Assembly: GCF_001039355.2 (NCBI RefSeq)
Contig: NW_019775397.1
Location: forward strand, 213,507-277,506
Origin: Lingula anatina
Taxonomy: Eukaryota > Brachiopoda > Lingulata > Lingulida > Lingulidae
Length of the DNA stretch: 64,000 nucleotides
Direction of reading: 5' to 3'
The translations under genes were made by a program, and so were the position numbers. The notes beneath the pieces are model-generated. The model made no database searches. It was given only the letters and a program-made list of their open reading frames with translations, and was not told the origin of the DNA. Numbering within the stretch: the first letter of the stretch is position 1; the number at the start of each line of letters is the position of its first letter. Positions 26,264-40,000 of this stretch are shown piece by piece.

Positions 26264-28182
26264 GGCGGGCCATTAATGCAAGCAAGGAATCACCAAGGGA
26301 ACTGTCGTCAAGGTTCAAACATTGTGCACTGATTTGTTTCTCAATTATCTTCATCAATTTGTCGGCGTCAGCTTACCTAATTGTGTTTTAATACATTAAT
26401 GAACGTTATACGTAATCAAATAGCTGCAGAATTTACCAGACGCCGTGTTTCGTGACGACGTTGCTGTTGCGTGAGAACAATAGTGCAATTAACGAGTCTG
26501 AAAATGCTGTTGTATAATTAAGACTCCGCTAAGTGCAGTTTTGCCGTGTGTTGTTCAAGGAGTGCGCAGAGATAGCAATACATATACTTTGTATCAAGAA
26601 CAAAGCGGTATTCTTGACTTCAAAGGCACAATTATGCACTTAAAATAGGTGCAAGCGCCTTCGTGTACGTGCGTGGCCTACTTTTCGCTGAAGACGAACT
26701 TGCGTTACCGATGGTGGCAACTATAAATTAGAGCCCATATCTCCTAGAAAAGGTTAAATGTGTCTAGAAACGACGCTTATTCCACATAAGAAATAATAGA
26801 TTAACCTTTTTATTTTAGTGCAAGTCATATTTTTTCTAGGTGGAATCCAAACTTCATCTTCCTTGTTATTTACTTCGTGGAACCCTCGGCTTAGATGCTG
26901 AATTAATTATTTTTTTCTTCAAAACATTTTTTCAATTTCATGGCACAATCTTACCTTGCTTGTAAGTTGTCTCGTTAGTTCTCGTACTGACGAGAATGCT
27001 GATGTCCAAACTGTCCATGTAGTTGCACATATCCTCTTTACAGCACATGATAATTGGCATATCTGGGTTTTGGGTGGCTGGGTTTTGCGCCCTTGCAACG
27101 TCCCTTGGCCGATCACAGACGGCGCTTGCTGACTGCGACAAACTCTCCATGCATCCGTGAACGGAGCGCGAGAGCGTCGTGTCAAACATCAGCTGCGTGA
27201 AGCACTGCCCCCTGGACTTGCACATGTAGCCCGTAGCTATACAATGGGGTTCATTGCAGTAGCACCGCACTTCACCTAAAATATAAAAAAATAACAACAT
27301 TTATAACACAATCTAATGAATCACGTCAAAATTAAAATACATGGTGTTTGATACTACATGAAATTTAGGAATCGCATAATTTAAAACAAGCGTTTTCTGA
27401 AATGTTTTGAAAGATGCATCCTAAGATTTAATGCCACGCCACATTAAATGACAGCCAGGGAATTTTTTCAGACAAAGATAGAACCAGCTTCATCGATGTT
27501 GGAACCAATTCAAAAAATGTCATAAATGCATTAGCAAATGCGTGTAAGCATGTAAAATTGATGACCCCTGTATGTTCGTCAGTCACGCATTGTTTTGAGC
27601 AACATTCATCCATTAAGACAGTAGCGTGGCCTAATCACTGTTTCGAAATACAATAATGCCCAATGACACGTGCCAGGCATTGCAACACGCGATTCATTAG
27701 GGTCTGGTCGGCGCGTATTACCCGTGACTGCAGTCAACCCCCATTACTATGTTTGTGTCGTACTGTAATAAGCAAATTTCATTAGTTAAATGAATATTGG
27801 CGTGAACTAAGAAACAAAGTTCGTGTGCGACTTATTTGTCATGGATAATTCAAAAAGCCTAATGACAAAAATAGTGGTTGCATTATGTAGTAAAACAAGC
27901 TGTAACTGCCATAGTTATTCAGGATTCTTTTAGATTAATGACTTCGTTATTTCCAGGCTACCTTTGGGCAAAACCTTGAACAATTACAAAATTCATTTTC
28001 CATCAGAAGTGTCATCGAGATTTGTGTTCTTAATTATTGTTAAGTTTTATTTTCAGGGCAATCCCGTTTATCACCCAAGCTATTGCGTGCAAACGTGTTT
28101 TTTTTTTATTCCCCCCTGGTCCATGAATTTGAAATCCTAGGGTGAACAGACAACATAAAAACACCGTCACACACTGAGAGAA

Positions 28183-28222
<40 letters not shown>

Positions 28223-31200
28223 GGGGGTCAAACCCTCTTCCACTCTGTGCACTATCAGTTCTTATATTGTAATCCTTTATTGCAGAGTTTCGTAGCCGTA
28301 AATATTGGAGTACCGGTTATTAAGTCCACACCCCCCCCCCCCGCACCCCCACCTTTCCTTCCCCTCCAGACAACGTGTCTCCGGGTTATCACCCTTATCA
28401 GCCGGCCGCACACAGAACAATCAGTCAAATTGTCAAATGTCACCAAGCAATCCCGTGTGAGCGTGACAGAGCGGCCGTGTCACCACACAAGGTGTTATCA
28501 GCGGCTGATACCATTTTGTTTGTGACAGCGTGCTCCAGCCGACAGAGGGCGCTTATCTTTGACGTAATCACGGCTGAGGAAGAGGCGGGTGAAAGGCATT
28601 GGGAAGAGACGAGAGTGACACCCGACTTTTTTTTTTTTTTTTTTTTTTTTTGATATCTGAAAATATTATTTTGGAGCTTTTTTGTAGCCTGTTTGTTTTA
28701 AAATCTTTCTTTTAAGAAAATCTTTCTTAAAAGAATAGAAGAAATCTCTCTCTCTCTCTCTCTACACTATAAAGGTAAATACTTTTCTCTTCGTTGTGTC
28801 GTTTCTCTGTAAGTATCATACACCTATGCATACAATGAAAATGGTTGGAGGCCAATCACAGCGAAGCCAATCGTTACTTAAAAATTCCTCCGTTCGCTAC
28901 ACCAGTAATTGCCTCTCATAAAGAAACATTACGCTAACAATGGACGTCATGTTCCCATACAATTTTCCCTTTGAATTCAAGAAAATTACTCTTCGGCTTA
29001 TCAGTATTCTGCTTCAGTAGCTGACACTATTTAAGCGAAAAGAAGCACTTTAAAAAATCTTTATTTTTTTTTTTTCAGCTAAGAGCTGACATTCTCAAGA
29101 GAATGGTATTAAAATAGAAGCACTATTTCTCGTGCCAGCGGGGATTTAAGAGAAGATAAGGTAGTGGAGAAAAGGAATTTTCACATCCAAAGATTTCTGT
29201 CAAGTACCATTTTATTTCCGAACCAACGAATTTGCTTGGTAATATATTGACACGTTTTCTAATTCGGCGCGAAGCTTCACTTTCTTCCAGAGGGCAACAG
29301 GGAGATTTTTTTCAGAGAAATATCAATAAATACCTGGCGAAAAAAATTCCCTCTATGACCCTATTGAAGGGTGGCTATGCACTATGGAAAAATGTGTATG
29401 TACACAGTGACTTCTTTCAATATCACCTCTACGATTCAAACTTGCACCGAATGACGATTCAGTACTTTTATACATAATATGACAACGCAAAATACAAAAA
29501 GGCTACACATGAAGTATTCACTAATAATAGGTTAGGAGCAGAATCCGCCTCGAGGTTGAATTCCCTGTGAAAGTTCTCAAAGAATTAAGGTCGAAAGATC
29601 TTTCCTTCATAAAATTTACTATTTTCAGGGCAAGGGTCGGCCCTCCCCATTGCGGCAGACGACTAGATGTTTTCGGTGCTAGAAGGATGTCTTATACCTC
29701 CCCCCCTCCCCTATATCAGGAAAAAATCACAGTGGATTTGAGTTTTGATAGCAGCGTTTTCAGCGGTGCGGTATCTTTCATTCGCATAACGGTCTACTTG
29801 TGTTGAAATCGCAAACTAAGTTTTTCCTCCTATAGAAATTTCTAGTTAGAACTACTAAAAACACTGTTTGAGAACCAGGTGGTGTGCATTGCCACTTCCA
29901 CCATTTCTTTCTGCAACATGAGGTTTTGTTAATTTAATTTCCGATGAACGCCTCGTGTCCTTATCTGTCTTTAAGCGTCTCTAATCCACTCTATTTTAAC
30001 AAGACAATTTGAAGATGATTTGATTCGATAGTTGGTCGACACTGCATTTATCGGTTTTCCTTCTTTGTTCGGTATAAAAACCAAAATCCGTGCAATCTGA
30101 ATTTCTGTGATTTTGCTCTTGGGGGTTTTCGACATTTTTCCCCGCCGTAATCCTCCACGTTCATCCAAAGTAGTATTGTGGTATACATGATTGATGAAAA
30201 AGGAATCTTATACCAGAGTTCCACTAAAGTCCCGTTTTCTCAAATGATTGATTAAGATCGCATTCATACTCCTTTTCTCTGTTCCCTTCGTTTTAGCAAC
30301 CATCCCCCGTAAAAATAGCGTTTTAAGATGACTGATTGCCATCGATTCGCCGATGACAGAAGGCGGGGTTGATCTGTAATGCGTTTGGACGTGTGGGGAG
30401 ATCTCGCTGATGATTAGAGAGGCTAGGTAATGATCGTGTGGAAATGCGTCATTGCCAATCACAGCACTATTTTCTCACATAACGGCAATAAACCCAGTAT
30501 CTTTTTATTGATACCCTCTTTTACACGGCTGCACATAAGATCGTCCGGTATAACCCTCTGGTTCACGGGTCTGTATAAGGCCGCATTCAGAACAGTGGAC
30601 TAACTAGTCCGAGAGTCAAATATGGCGACCCCACTACAAAGCTTGCCGTCTAATCCGCTTATAGACACTGAATATAGATACCCCTCGGGGAAGAGGTTCC
30701 TATTTTTTTTAATCTTTTTCTTCTCCAGGACACTCAGTAATAACCCGGTGGTAAACAAACCCAGTCCTGCGCTTGATTTATGGTTTCAAACCCAGATCTG
30801 ATGAGCGAGGTTTATGTAGCGTAAAAGACCGCTTGCCTGCTATTCATCTCACGGCAACTAAAAACCAAACCGGAGCCTAATAACTCTTTAAAAGCTTCCA
30901 TTTCGGAGTGTGGGCAGTTTTATGGTATAAGGTGATGCTGGACGCTCACGGAGAAAAGGGGCCGGGCGGAGAAGATCGCGCTCTGGGAAAACTACCCTGA
31001 ATCTCCTACGTCACTTGTAACTCATCTCCGTTATAACAACAGTCTTTTCTATAATGGAGGCGAGTATTCGGTGACTTTTGACATTCAGGGTAGAAGAAGC
31101 CGGGAGACTGAGGAGAAACAACAAGTTCGGGAGAAATAAAGCGCATTCCTTCCAAACTGTGATGTATTTTTAAAAGCGTGTTTTTTCGAGTCTTTACTGT

Positions 31201-34200
31201 GGGGGATGGGAATATATAGGTGAAACGTCGTTCTTGTCACATCTTGTTTGCAACTGCTTCTCCTCTGAAGAGCATTGACTTGGGGGATTTGGCCACATTC
31301 CACAGAAATTGCGTTGCTTTCTATCTTCTAAAGATGTAACACTCCCCCAGCTCAGCGTCGGTGTGTGCGATGTATGTAACATTTAGCAGAGAAGTGGCAT
31401 TAAAATATTTCTTGAAAGTACCCAAGCCTACTTAAAGCTGTTTGGCCTCGCGATATGGGCCATTTTTCCGTACATTTTCGGTGCCATACACATCAATCTT
31501 TATATCTAACCAGAGCAAAGAAAATGCCCGCTCTAAGAGCCTTGGCGCCTGCAGAGACGAAGGAAATTATTCAAACTTATGCACCGACTTCCTCGCCCTA
31601 AGTGCTTCGGCAGGACGATGGGCTCTCACTTTTCTGGCGCGTTAAAACACCCAAAAAAACTGTACTGATTTAGTACCAAATGATGTCACTGAACGATTTA
31701 AGCCATTGAACAACCAACATTTGCTTTAAAAATTTAACCCCAGTGAGTGCGAGACGTCGACAGGGATCGACATTTCCCCTCCATTAAAAGCATAATACTC
31801 TAATGGCAACGTTTTAAAGGAAACGGCGTTCGCAGCGGTCAGTAATTCCCCCTCTTACGTCAACGGACAAGACAGGAGCGTTTAAGTGACCACTTAGGGA
31901 CCTGTACTTTGCTGGTCACTCAGCCCCAACAATGGACCTAACGACTGACCCTCGGTCACTGGGTGCAGGCTCATTACCGTTTACTGGCCATAATGATACA
32001 GTAATGATCGTAATGACTGCACGGCGCCTACCACACAATAACGTCACGTCCTGGTTCCCCCGCAGACGAATATTACAGTATTAAGTGATTTTTTTCCTAT
32101 CTGGATTCGACCTGTAGACTACCAATTTGACCCTTAACTACGAGTTAATTTCTGTCCGGAGTTATGGAAGTTTATGAAATCGTGTGTCATAGAGCCTGTC
32201 TGGTTTGATTGAAGTTGTCAAAAGAGAAGGGGGTTTAATTGTTTATATTGTGCAATGTTTACAACTTTGAACCTGTATCTGTTGTTTATAAAGCCACACA
32301 AAGAAAGGTACATTATAATGACAACAAATAGCAATAAATTGAGTCAAATAATCGACCTGGTCAAGATATATCTGGATTTTTATTTATTTATTTATTTATG
32401 TATTTATTTTTTTATTTATTATTGAATGGCAACCATGTCACTGGCATCATACATTTGGGGAAAATACCGAGGATGCTATCAAACAACGTTCCAAACATTC
32501 GTCCCTTGTGACTTTGAATTTTAGCCACGTCCACCTACAGACTCTACAGACTCTACAGTGCATTATTCTGTCTCATTGTCATCTTACAGAAACCTCCTCT
32601 GGTCGAGTTACACAACTTAACAAAGCATCATTTAAACAAATGCAATATCAATCCACTGTGGAAAAATGATCACCAATATTAAATGACGACGCTGTTTTGC
32701 TAGATCGATTTAAAACAAATATTGTTGGCACTTTTAGTTGTTCTTTAATTATTTATTTATTTTCCCTCCAAACGCTACAATACAAGCCCTCCTCAAGAGA
32801 AGCGACTACCCTCTAACGTAATCTCGCAGCTTCTCGTGTTTATGAAGCTTGTAATAATTGCCGAAGACAAGATGGTAAAAACAGCTTGAGGACCTGACTT
32901 TGAAGTTGCGGATAAACTTCATGGTGGGATTGAGTTATCTGTGCAAACCTCCGTAGGGCCAAACAACCGTGCGTTCATCCTTGTATTAAAAACAAGTCGT
33001 CTAAATCCAAACAGTAATGCGCTGGTTCATCTAAGATCTAGACTAGCCTTGTGGAGTTCGCTGGGCGAATTTCAACATGAAAGAATTATCTCATTTATAA
33101 AATTAATCCCTGAAAGCAGTCTAGTGCTTTTATTTGCCAGTGTCCATGCCCAATATATCTCGTACGCTGCTACATAAACACACACGTGCTTGAAGATGCA
33201 CAAGCACAGTAATATAGAAATATGCACAGCGGTTGTTGAACCTTTGCTTAAAACGCATAACGCTCACACAAGAATAAACACACGCATACTTGTGGACCAA
33301 CAAACCCACATATATATATATATATACCTATATAAAGATTCAACCATAAAGCAATTCGGTTATGTGTTATGGTATCTCTTTCATTGTCGAAACAAACAAA
33401 TATCGTTAGAATACCTGGCAAATCTACCAAAGCTAACCAAGACGAAAAGCTGCACCCCCCCCCCCCCCCCCCCCCCAAGGAGTGTATCCAAAGACTTTAT
33501 AGGACGTCACCCTGAGCAATGGATAGCAATATAACTCTCAGACAAAAGACAATTCCCAGTCTTAAAATATATGCTAGATGACAGCCCATATCGTGTACGT
33601 CAACAAAGACAATGGTATGGTCGACGTGACTGCACGCGCGGCAGAGTGTCGCCGCAGTGGCGCGAGGGGCGGTCTCGGGGGCCACGTGAAAGATATCGTG
33701 GCATGGATCTAGTCTAGTCTTGGGAAAAATTGTCATTTGTTACATATAAACTGTGACAATAGCTTGATGCAGATAAGGTTGACAAGTTGACTCCCTATCA
33801 ACACTGAATGAAGCGTGCTTTTTACGCAAAGCAAAAAAAAAAAAGTTGCAATTTAGATTTAAAATTAATCTGCGACCAACCTTCAAGACTCCATAGCAAG
33901 ATGTCTTTCCTTGAATTATCTATGTAATTATTAACAGACTTCAGTCTTTTTGCATCCAGGACATTACACATGTTACACAAGAGTGTCATTCTACGTTACA
34001 ATATACATGACATATCATTGCCTCCTTTTAAGGTTCTCTCCTAAGAAATCGTACATGAGACAGGCCAAACGGCACATGCTGCACCTACACCAAGTCCACC
34101 CCCCCCCCCCNNNNNNNNNNNNNNNNNNNNNNNNNNNNNNNNNNNNNNNNNNNNNNNNNNNNNNNNNNNNNNNNNNNNNNNNNNNNNNNNNNNNNNNNNN

Positions 34201-36275
34201 NNNNNNNNNNNNNNNNNNNNNNNNNNNNNNNNNNNNNNNNNNNNNNNNNNNNNNNNNNNNNNNNNNNNNNNNNNNNNNNNNNNNNNNNNNNNNNNNNNNN
34301 NNNNNNNNNNNNNNNNNNNNNNNNNNNNNNNNNNNNNNNNNNNNNNNNNNNNNNNNNNNNNNNNNNNNNNNNNNNNNNNNNNNNNNNNNNNNNNNNNNCC
34401 CCCCCCCCCCTCGTCTGGGCTACACAAAGAAAGTCGGTATCTGAAACAAAACATTGTTTGCTCTGCAATGCAAACTAAGTATAAGGACCTATATCGTGTG
34501 AAAAGCACAGATAATAGTGACTAACGTTCCTTAGATGTGCATCGAAAAAAATTGCTGAGAAAAAACGCCACAAGCCTTACTACAAGAGCGGTCTCTGATA
34601 ATGCATATACGGATATTGTATTGTATTGTATTGTATTGTATTGTATTGTACTGTACGTTACTGTCTCCCTGTATAATTCACAGATCCCTTAGTTACAACC
34701 GAAGACTCGTCACCGCATTAAAAAACGACAAAAACCCAATGAGCACCACCGGTCAATATGAACTGGATTATTCATCATTCCTGATGAGAAAATCGGAAAC
34801 TTTCACTATAACTACACAGAAGCGGCGACAGTACGGCGACCAGGAAGGGCGCACAGTCATCCGTGGACGACGATTGTGCAACCTAAGGATTAGGCTGTGC
34901 AGTGCCTCGGCTATTTATCTAGAATTCATTTCCATAATATTAGTGCCTCGAAACACCTAGCTACTTGTGTTACACGTTTAAGTGAAAGAGAAAACAAAAA
35001 ACAACACAAAGTGCATACACTTTTTTATCATCTAGTCACAGTAGAATACAGGTTCCATTGCATTATATTATTATTATTGTTGTTGTTGTTGTTGTTGTTG
35101 TTATTATTATTATTTGATCAAATAATATCCTCAAATGTACTTGTAAATCTATAATCAAAACAAATTAAAACAAATCAAAGTTACTGGCGGTGTTGATTTT
35201 TTTCTATTTATTCCTCAGCAAGAAGTAGCAAATAAAGGGACGGCAAGTATCCCCCCCCCCCCCACCACCACCATTACGTCACTGCAACATAAACAACATA
35301 CATCCCTAACGTCGAGCCACAGACTTTGCTGTTAGTTTAGCGTCTAGCCGCTCCAGCTAGTAATTAATGTAGGCACCAATGCATTCGATTGTTCATTAAT
35401 TCCAGTAACTACCGTTGGAGTTCGCTCATCTGTGCGGGAAGGGGGCCCTAATTAATCTTCACCGTGCAAAAAGCTCACCTTTTTCTGTTACCCTCTCTCG
35501 CAGGAGCCCCCAAAAAATGACAGTCTTGTCAAACAAAGGCATAGCGTTTTTATCTATATACCAGGACCATAGATGATTACATTTATGTACACTATTGCTT
35601 ACTAATTTAACTTATTACTTATTACAATATTTCAGCATAGATAATCGGTAGACAACTTAACCAACATCTCCAACTTCATTTCAACACAATTTATGCTGAA
35701 ATCCCTTCCTCAGACCTTTTATAACAACAGCAGACTCCTAGAGGTTATATACTATGACAGGAATAGTTCTTTAACCAGTCGTATTATTATTAGCGGCCAT
35801 GAGATACATGACGCTCAAGGTATATAGTCTACAAGATACAGACAAAAGCGGAGCACCGTAATCTAGTGGGGAAGGGGGGTATATAAGGAAACTGAAACCT
35901 ACATAAAGATAGGGAAAAGAGCTATAACAGAAAGTACCAGGTTCTCTGCGACAGCCGGTACGGTTTACGTTGTCGCACCCATTCAATGCGTGCATAAACA
36001 AAGAAAGAGAGGCTCCACTCAGGGAAGTGTCGGGTCCTCTGTGATTAGAGGGTACAATTAATGTTGACGCAGCCATTACATGTGCATTCAGTAGTCAGAT
36101 CCACCTCTGATTACACTGTTTGTTCACCATATCGCATCCTATGCACGTGAAAGGAAATTAGTTTACACTGGGTTCAGAGTCAAGCAAGCTAGCCCGAGTC
36201 AAGAGAGGGATTAACAACCTCTCACTAAGTGTGCCTGGGTATAAATAATACTCTCTTGATAATCAGAAGAGCGAC

Positions 36276-36360
<85 letters not shown>

Positions 36361-36687
36361 CCATCGCCAGCGCGTGTGTCCATGTGTGTATGTTCTTATC
36401 TCTGACGACACATTAAATTTTGCAAGCTATTCCAATACGTGCTAATACTGAACACAGTCCCAAGACTTATCACGGACGGGCATATAATGAACAACATACG
36501 TGACTATGACCTAACCCTTTCCGTATCTTATCAGACACAGCTCTGATTTAAACCTTCTCTGTATCTCTTATCACGTGGGGGGGAGAGTTACGGGGCATAT
36601 TTATGTTATGTGTTATGGCACCCTATCCTTGATAGTGCCCCCCCCCCCCACACACACACACACACACCTCACCTCTCTCTCTCTCTA

Positions 36688-36732
<45 letters not shown>

Positions 36733-36998
36733 AGCTATATGCCATACTTCTCTCCTTGCAAAAAGTCGACGTTAACAACACGCAGATCGGTCCTTTCTCT
36801 ACTTTACCTATACCGACAGGTGAATTTGTCCGAACGAAAAGAAAGAGCGAGAGAGATGGGAGTAGGGAAGGAAAGAAAGAAACACAAATAGCATGGCACA
36901 TGTCGATGAACAGGAAATCCCTGTAAATTCCTCAGATAAATCATCAAAGAGGGAAAGAGAAGAGAATGAGAGAAAAGAGAGGGAGGGTGAGAAGGTGG

Positions 36999-37035
<37 letters not shown>

Positions 37036-40000
37036 TGTTTATTTGTGACCCCACACAATCAAGTTTAATCCCGTGTGGTTTTTGAGCTCGATAGCTGGCC
37101 ACACAATGTCGCGTCCACCTTGTCTCCGAGTAATATTTGACCGTTAAACACTGGAGCACTTCAGCGTTCTAGGGTTACCAGAGAACACCGGCTGAGTGCC
37201 GGTGTCACGTGAAGAAACCGTCGTCGTGAATAAACCGTTCTGACGGATTATTCACTCGGGGGTAGCAGTCTGTTGACTTACAGTACGTAGCTGCACATGC
37301 ATTTCCAACATTTCCCCGTAGAGAAAGTTGTAGTATTATCAAACACACAATTTCTTTTTAATGAAAATGACTGAACTCTGAATTGAAAGAACATTGTAGA
37401 GTGAAAAGATTTATACTACGAGTCTTAGCTCTGCCACGTTTTTTACACAGAGCAAAACAGTTCAGTCACGATCAAAAGCTCACTTCCAACATTCCCCCGT
37501 ATACTGCAGTAATAAGATTATAAAATACATACTATGTCATGACGAAAACCACTGAATTATGAATTGGAAAATCATAGTTCAGTGCAAACATAGCGCCTAC
37601 TTAGGACGACATCGTCATACCGGAAGTTACTTCTTTCAATCTACCCTCAATGCGCATGTGCAGAACGGTTTCGTCACGGCACGGGTCTGTCACGCCACAC
37701 CGGGGAGCTATCGACTGACATGTCATGACGGTGTCAAAATGGCCGTCTTCTTGCTTTTCCCACGACGCGTCCACAAACAGACGACAGATTTGGTAACAAG
37801 ATATGAGATCACATCACGCCTTATGGAATCGAACGGATCTGCACTTGTTTCACTTTCGATAAATGTGCCCCTTTTTTCGTTGAATAATTAAAGAGTTGAA
37901 GATCGGTGTTTGACAAGTAATATTTTTGTTTTGGAAACTGACATTTGCTTTTTTTTTCTTTTCTGTTGAAAATAAAAGCGTTACTCATCATACTATTTCC
38001 CTTTCTTCTTTACCCTCCCCTTTTTTGTCTCCTCCTTGATTACCTAAATCATACTTAAAATTGATTTACTACCTATTTTCTCTGATAATCGAGATATTTT
38101 AGTCTTGCTCTTCACGGTCTCCACAATCCGGCAAGAGCCCATTTTATCCATATTAACGTTTCGATTTCATAAACATATCATCGCGGATCAATCTTGCTTG
38201 TAATTATACAAGAAATCCCGTTCATTTAATCCAACAAGGGCCATAAAGAAAAACATTAAAACGGATTACATTATCACCAAATAAATTTATCCCCGAGTCA
38301 ATATGATTTTCACCTGTCATAAGCACACCTGAAGACCTCATTAAGGGCGACAAACAGACCACAGGGCTTTAAGTCCCCGGCTAGCGTCGTTATTGCTAAT
38401 TACTCAGGCGACAGCGCGGATTAGGTGGCAGACAGACAGCAAAATCTCTTGTTTAAGTGGTAACGCGGCAGGTGACAGTAATTGACGAACGCTTTGATGA
38501 GCTATTTCCTTGGATGACACTTACGATGTCCTTTCAGGTGATAGAGAGGCGTAGTGTCTTAATAAATGGAATAGGGAAGGTCTCTCTCTCACTCTGTCTC
38601 TCTCTCTCTCTCTACGTGCGTGTGTGTGTATTTGTGTATGTGCATCATGTAAGTGTCACACACAGCTGTCCTTAGTCTCTTTGAATTCTTTTGGTAAAAT
38701 AAAACTGTCTCATAAAAGGCAGGCCATAACTTAAAATAGTCTCCACCATCCGCTGAATAAATACAGATATTTTCACCTCATTCATTGTGCCGTCTCGAGT
38801 GCCGGTCCCTGCCCACTTGTTTTGTGCTAGCTCTCCTGTGGTATCACTGTCAAGGATGGGTATTCATCTGTATTCACGATGGACGCGACTACACCGGCGA
38901 CAACATCACTCGAATATACAAACCGGGAAGAGAGGGGCGGGCAAGACGCTGGATGGGGAGAGGGGCAATTGTCTTGGAGGGGGGGGGGGGGGGGGGGGGG
39001 TGTGTCATCGCTAGGCTTCAGTGATATTTTGAATTTCATTTTAGAAATATTGTATATATCAATAAAGAATTACCTTTTCTGACTGAGATTCTATTGCTAA
39101 TCATCAACGATCTCTTGTCAGATTCGCTTTAAGGGCTTATATTATTATTTTTAAAACAGGTAAGTGAACGCAATGAAAGGTGAACAAAGTTATTCAAGTT
39201 TTGACAAACGCACATTTTAATACTCATTCGCGGTGGAGACGCTCATTGACCAAAATCGTCTTTCGCTGCCACGTCTCCCACGTGGAGTCCTTCAGAGATA
39301 TGCGCCCAAAATACACCTATCATTTTATAGCTGATAAACATCCGATTTGATAGTTTTAATACTTCATTCCGCAAATTCCATATTATTTATCACAGATTCG
39401 TTTCCTTTCTGGCGTTGCCATATCAAGCGGTGTGAATGTGTCAAGCACCCGCTGTCTGGCAGGTCGACGTAAGGCAAAGTAATCGAACGTCAGGATAATA
39501 AAGCTGTAGGGGCTGTGTTTATGTACCCATGGCTCAAGTCCGAGTGCTCAAGGATAACCATGCCTCACATTGAAAATATTTAGACAGACGTTAACCTTCT
39601 CATTTTATACCCACGTCAAGGAGTCTCCAGCGTTTCCCCCCCTGCCCTCCCCCCTCCCCCAAAAAACTCATATCAGTTTAGGCAAAAGATTACCTAAGTA
39701 TCTAATACTGATAATGAAGAGATACCAGGGAATATTTCATATATGGTCAGCTAGGAATGCAAGATGACCTACAAGACCTTACATTAATTTACGTACGATT
39801 TCTTTGTATACAAAAACTTATCTGCCACTCTTTATATGCCTCCAACAAAGAAAAGTGGGCAACATGTCCTTATGGATGTGGAGGTTTATCGTGTTCATAT
39901 ATTTATATGTACAAATATATATTAACCGGGTCTTCAGTACACGAAGCATAAAAAGATTTTATAAATAGCGTTCAGCTTCACACCAGAGGCCCTTTAAAGG

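Larger units (their letters stand above)
22270..26954 (-). other. BAMBI intron 2
   Basis: A 4.7-kb GT-AG intron. It holds two copies of a palindrome TGACACC-N2-GGTGTCA (22824-22839 and 23704-23719), a (TTA)n run at 26224-26263 and otherwise unique DNA. Overlapping frames on both strands near 23714-24094 have no domain and are not called. Confidence 0.75.

Noticed and set aside
25948-26391. 147-codon frame
   Set aside because: It is held open by a (TTA)n run giving poly-Tyr.
33950-34508. Frames crossing the N gap
   Set aside because: They consist mostly of unknown bases and poly-C.
36575-37159. Several Thr/His, Ser/Leu and Cys/Val repeat frames
   Set aside because: Translations of CA, CT and GA microsatellites.
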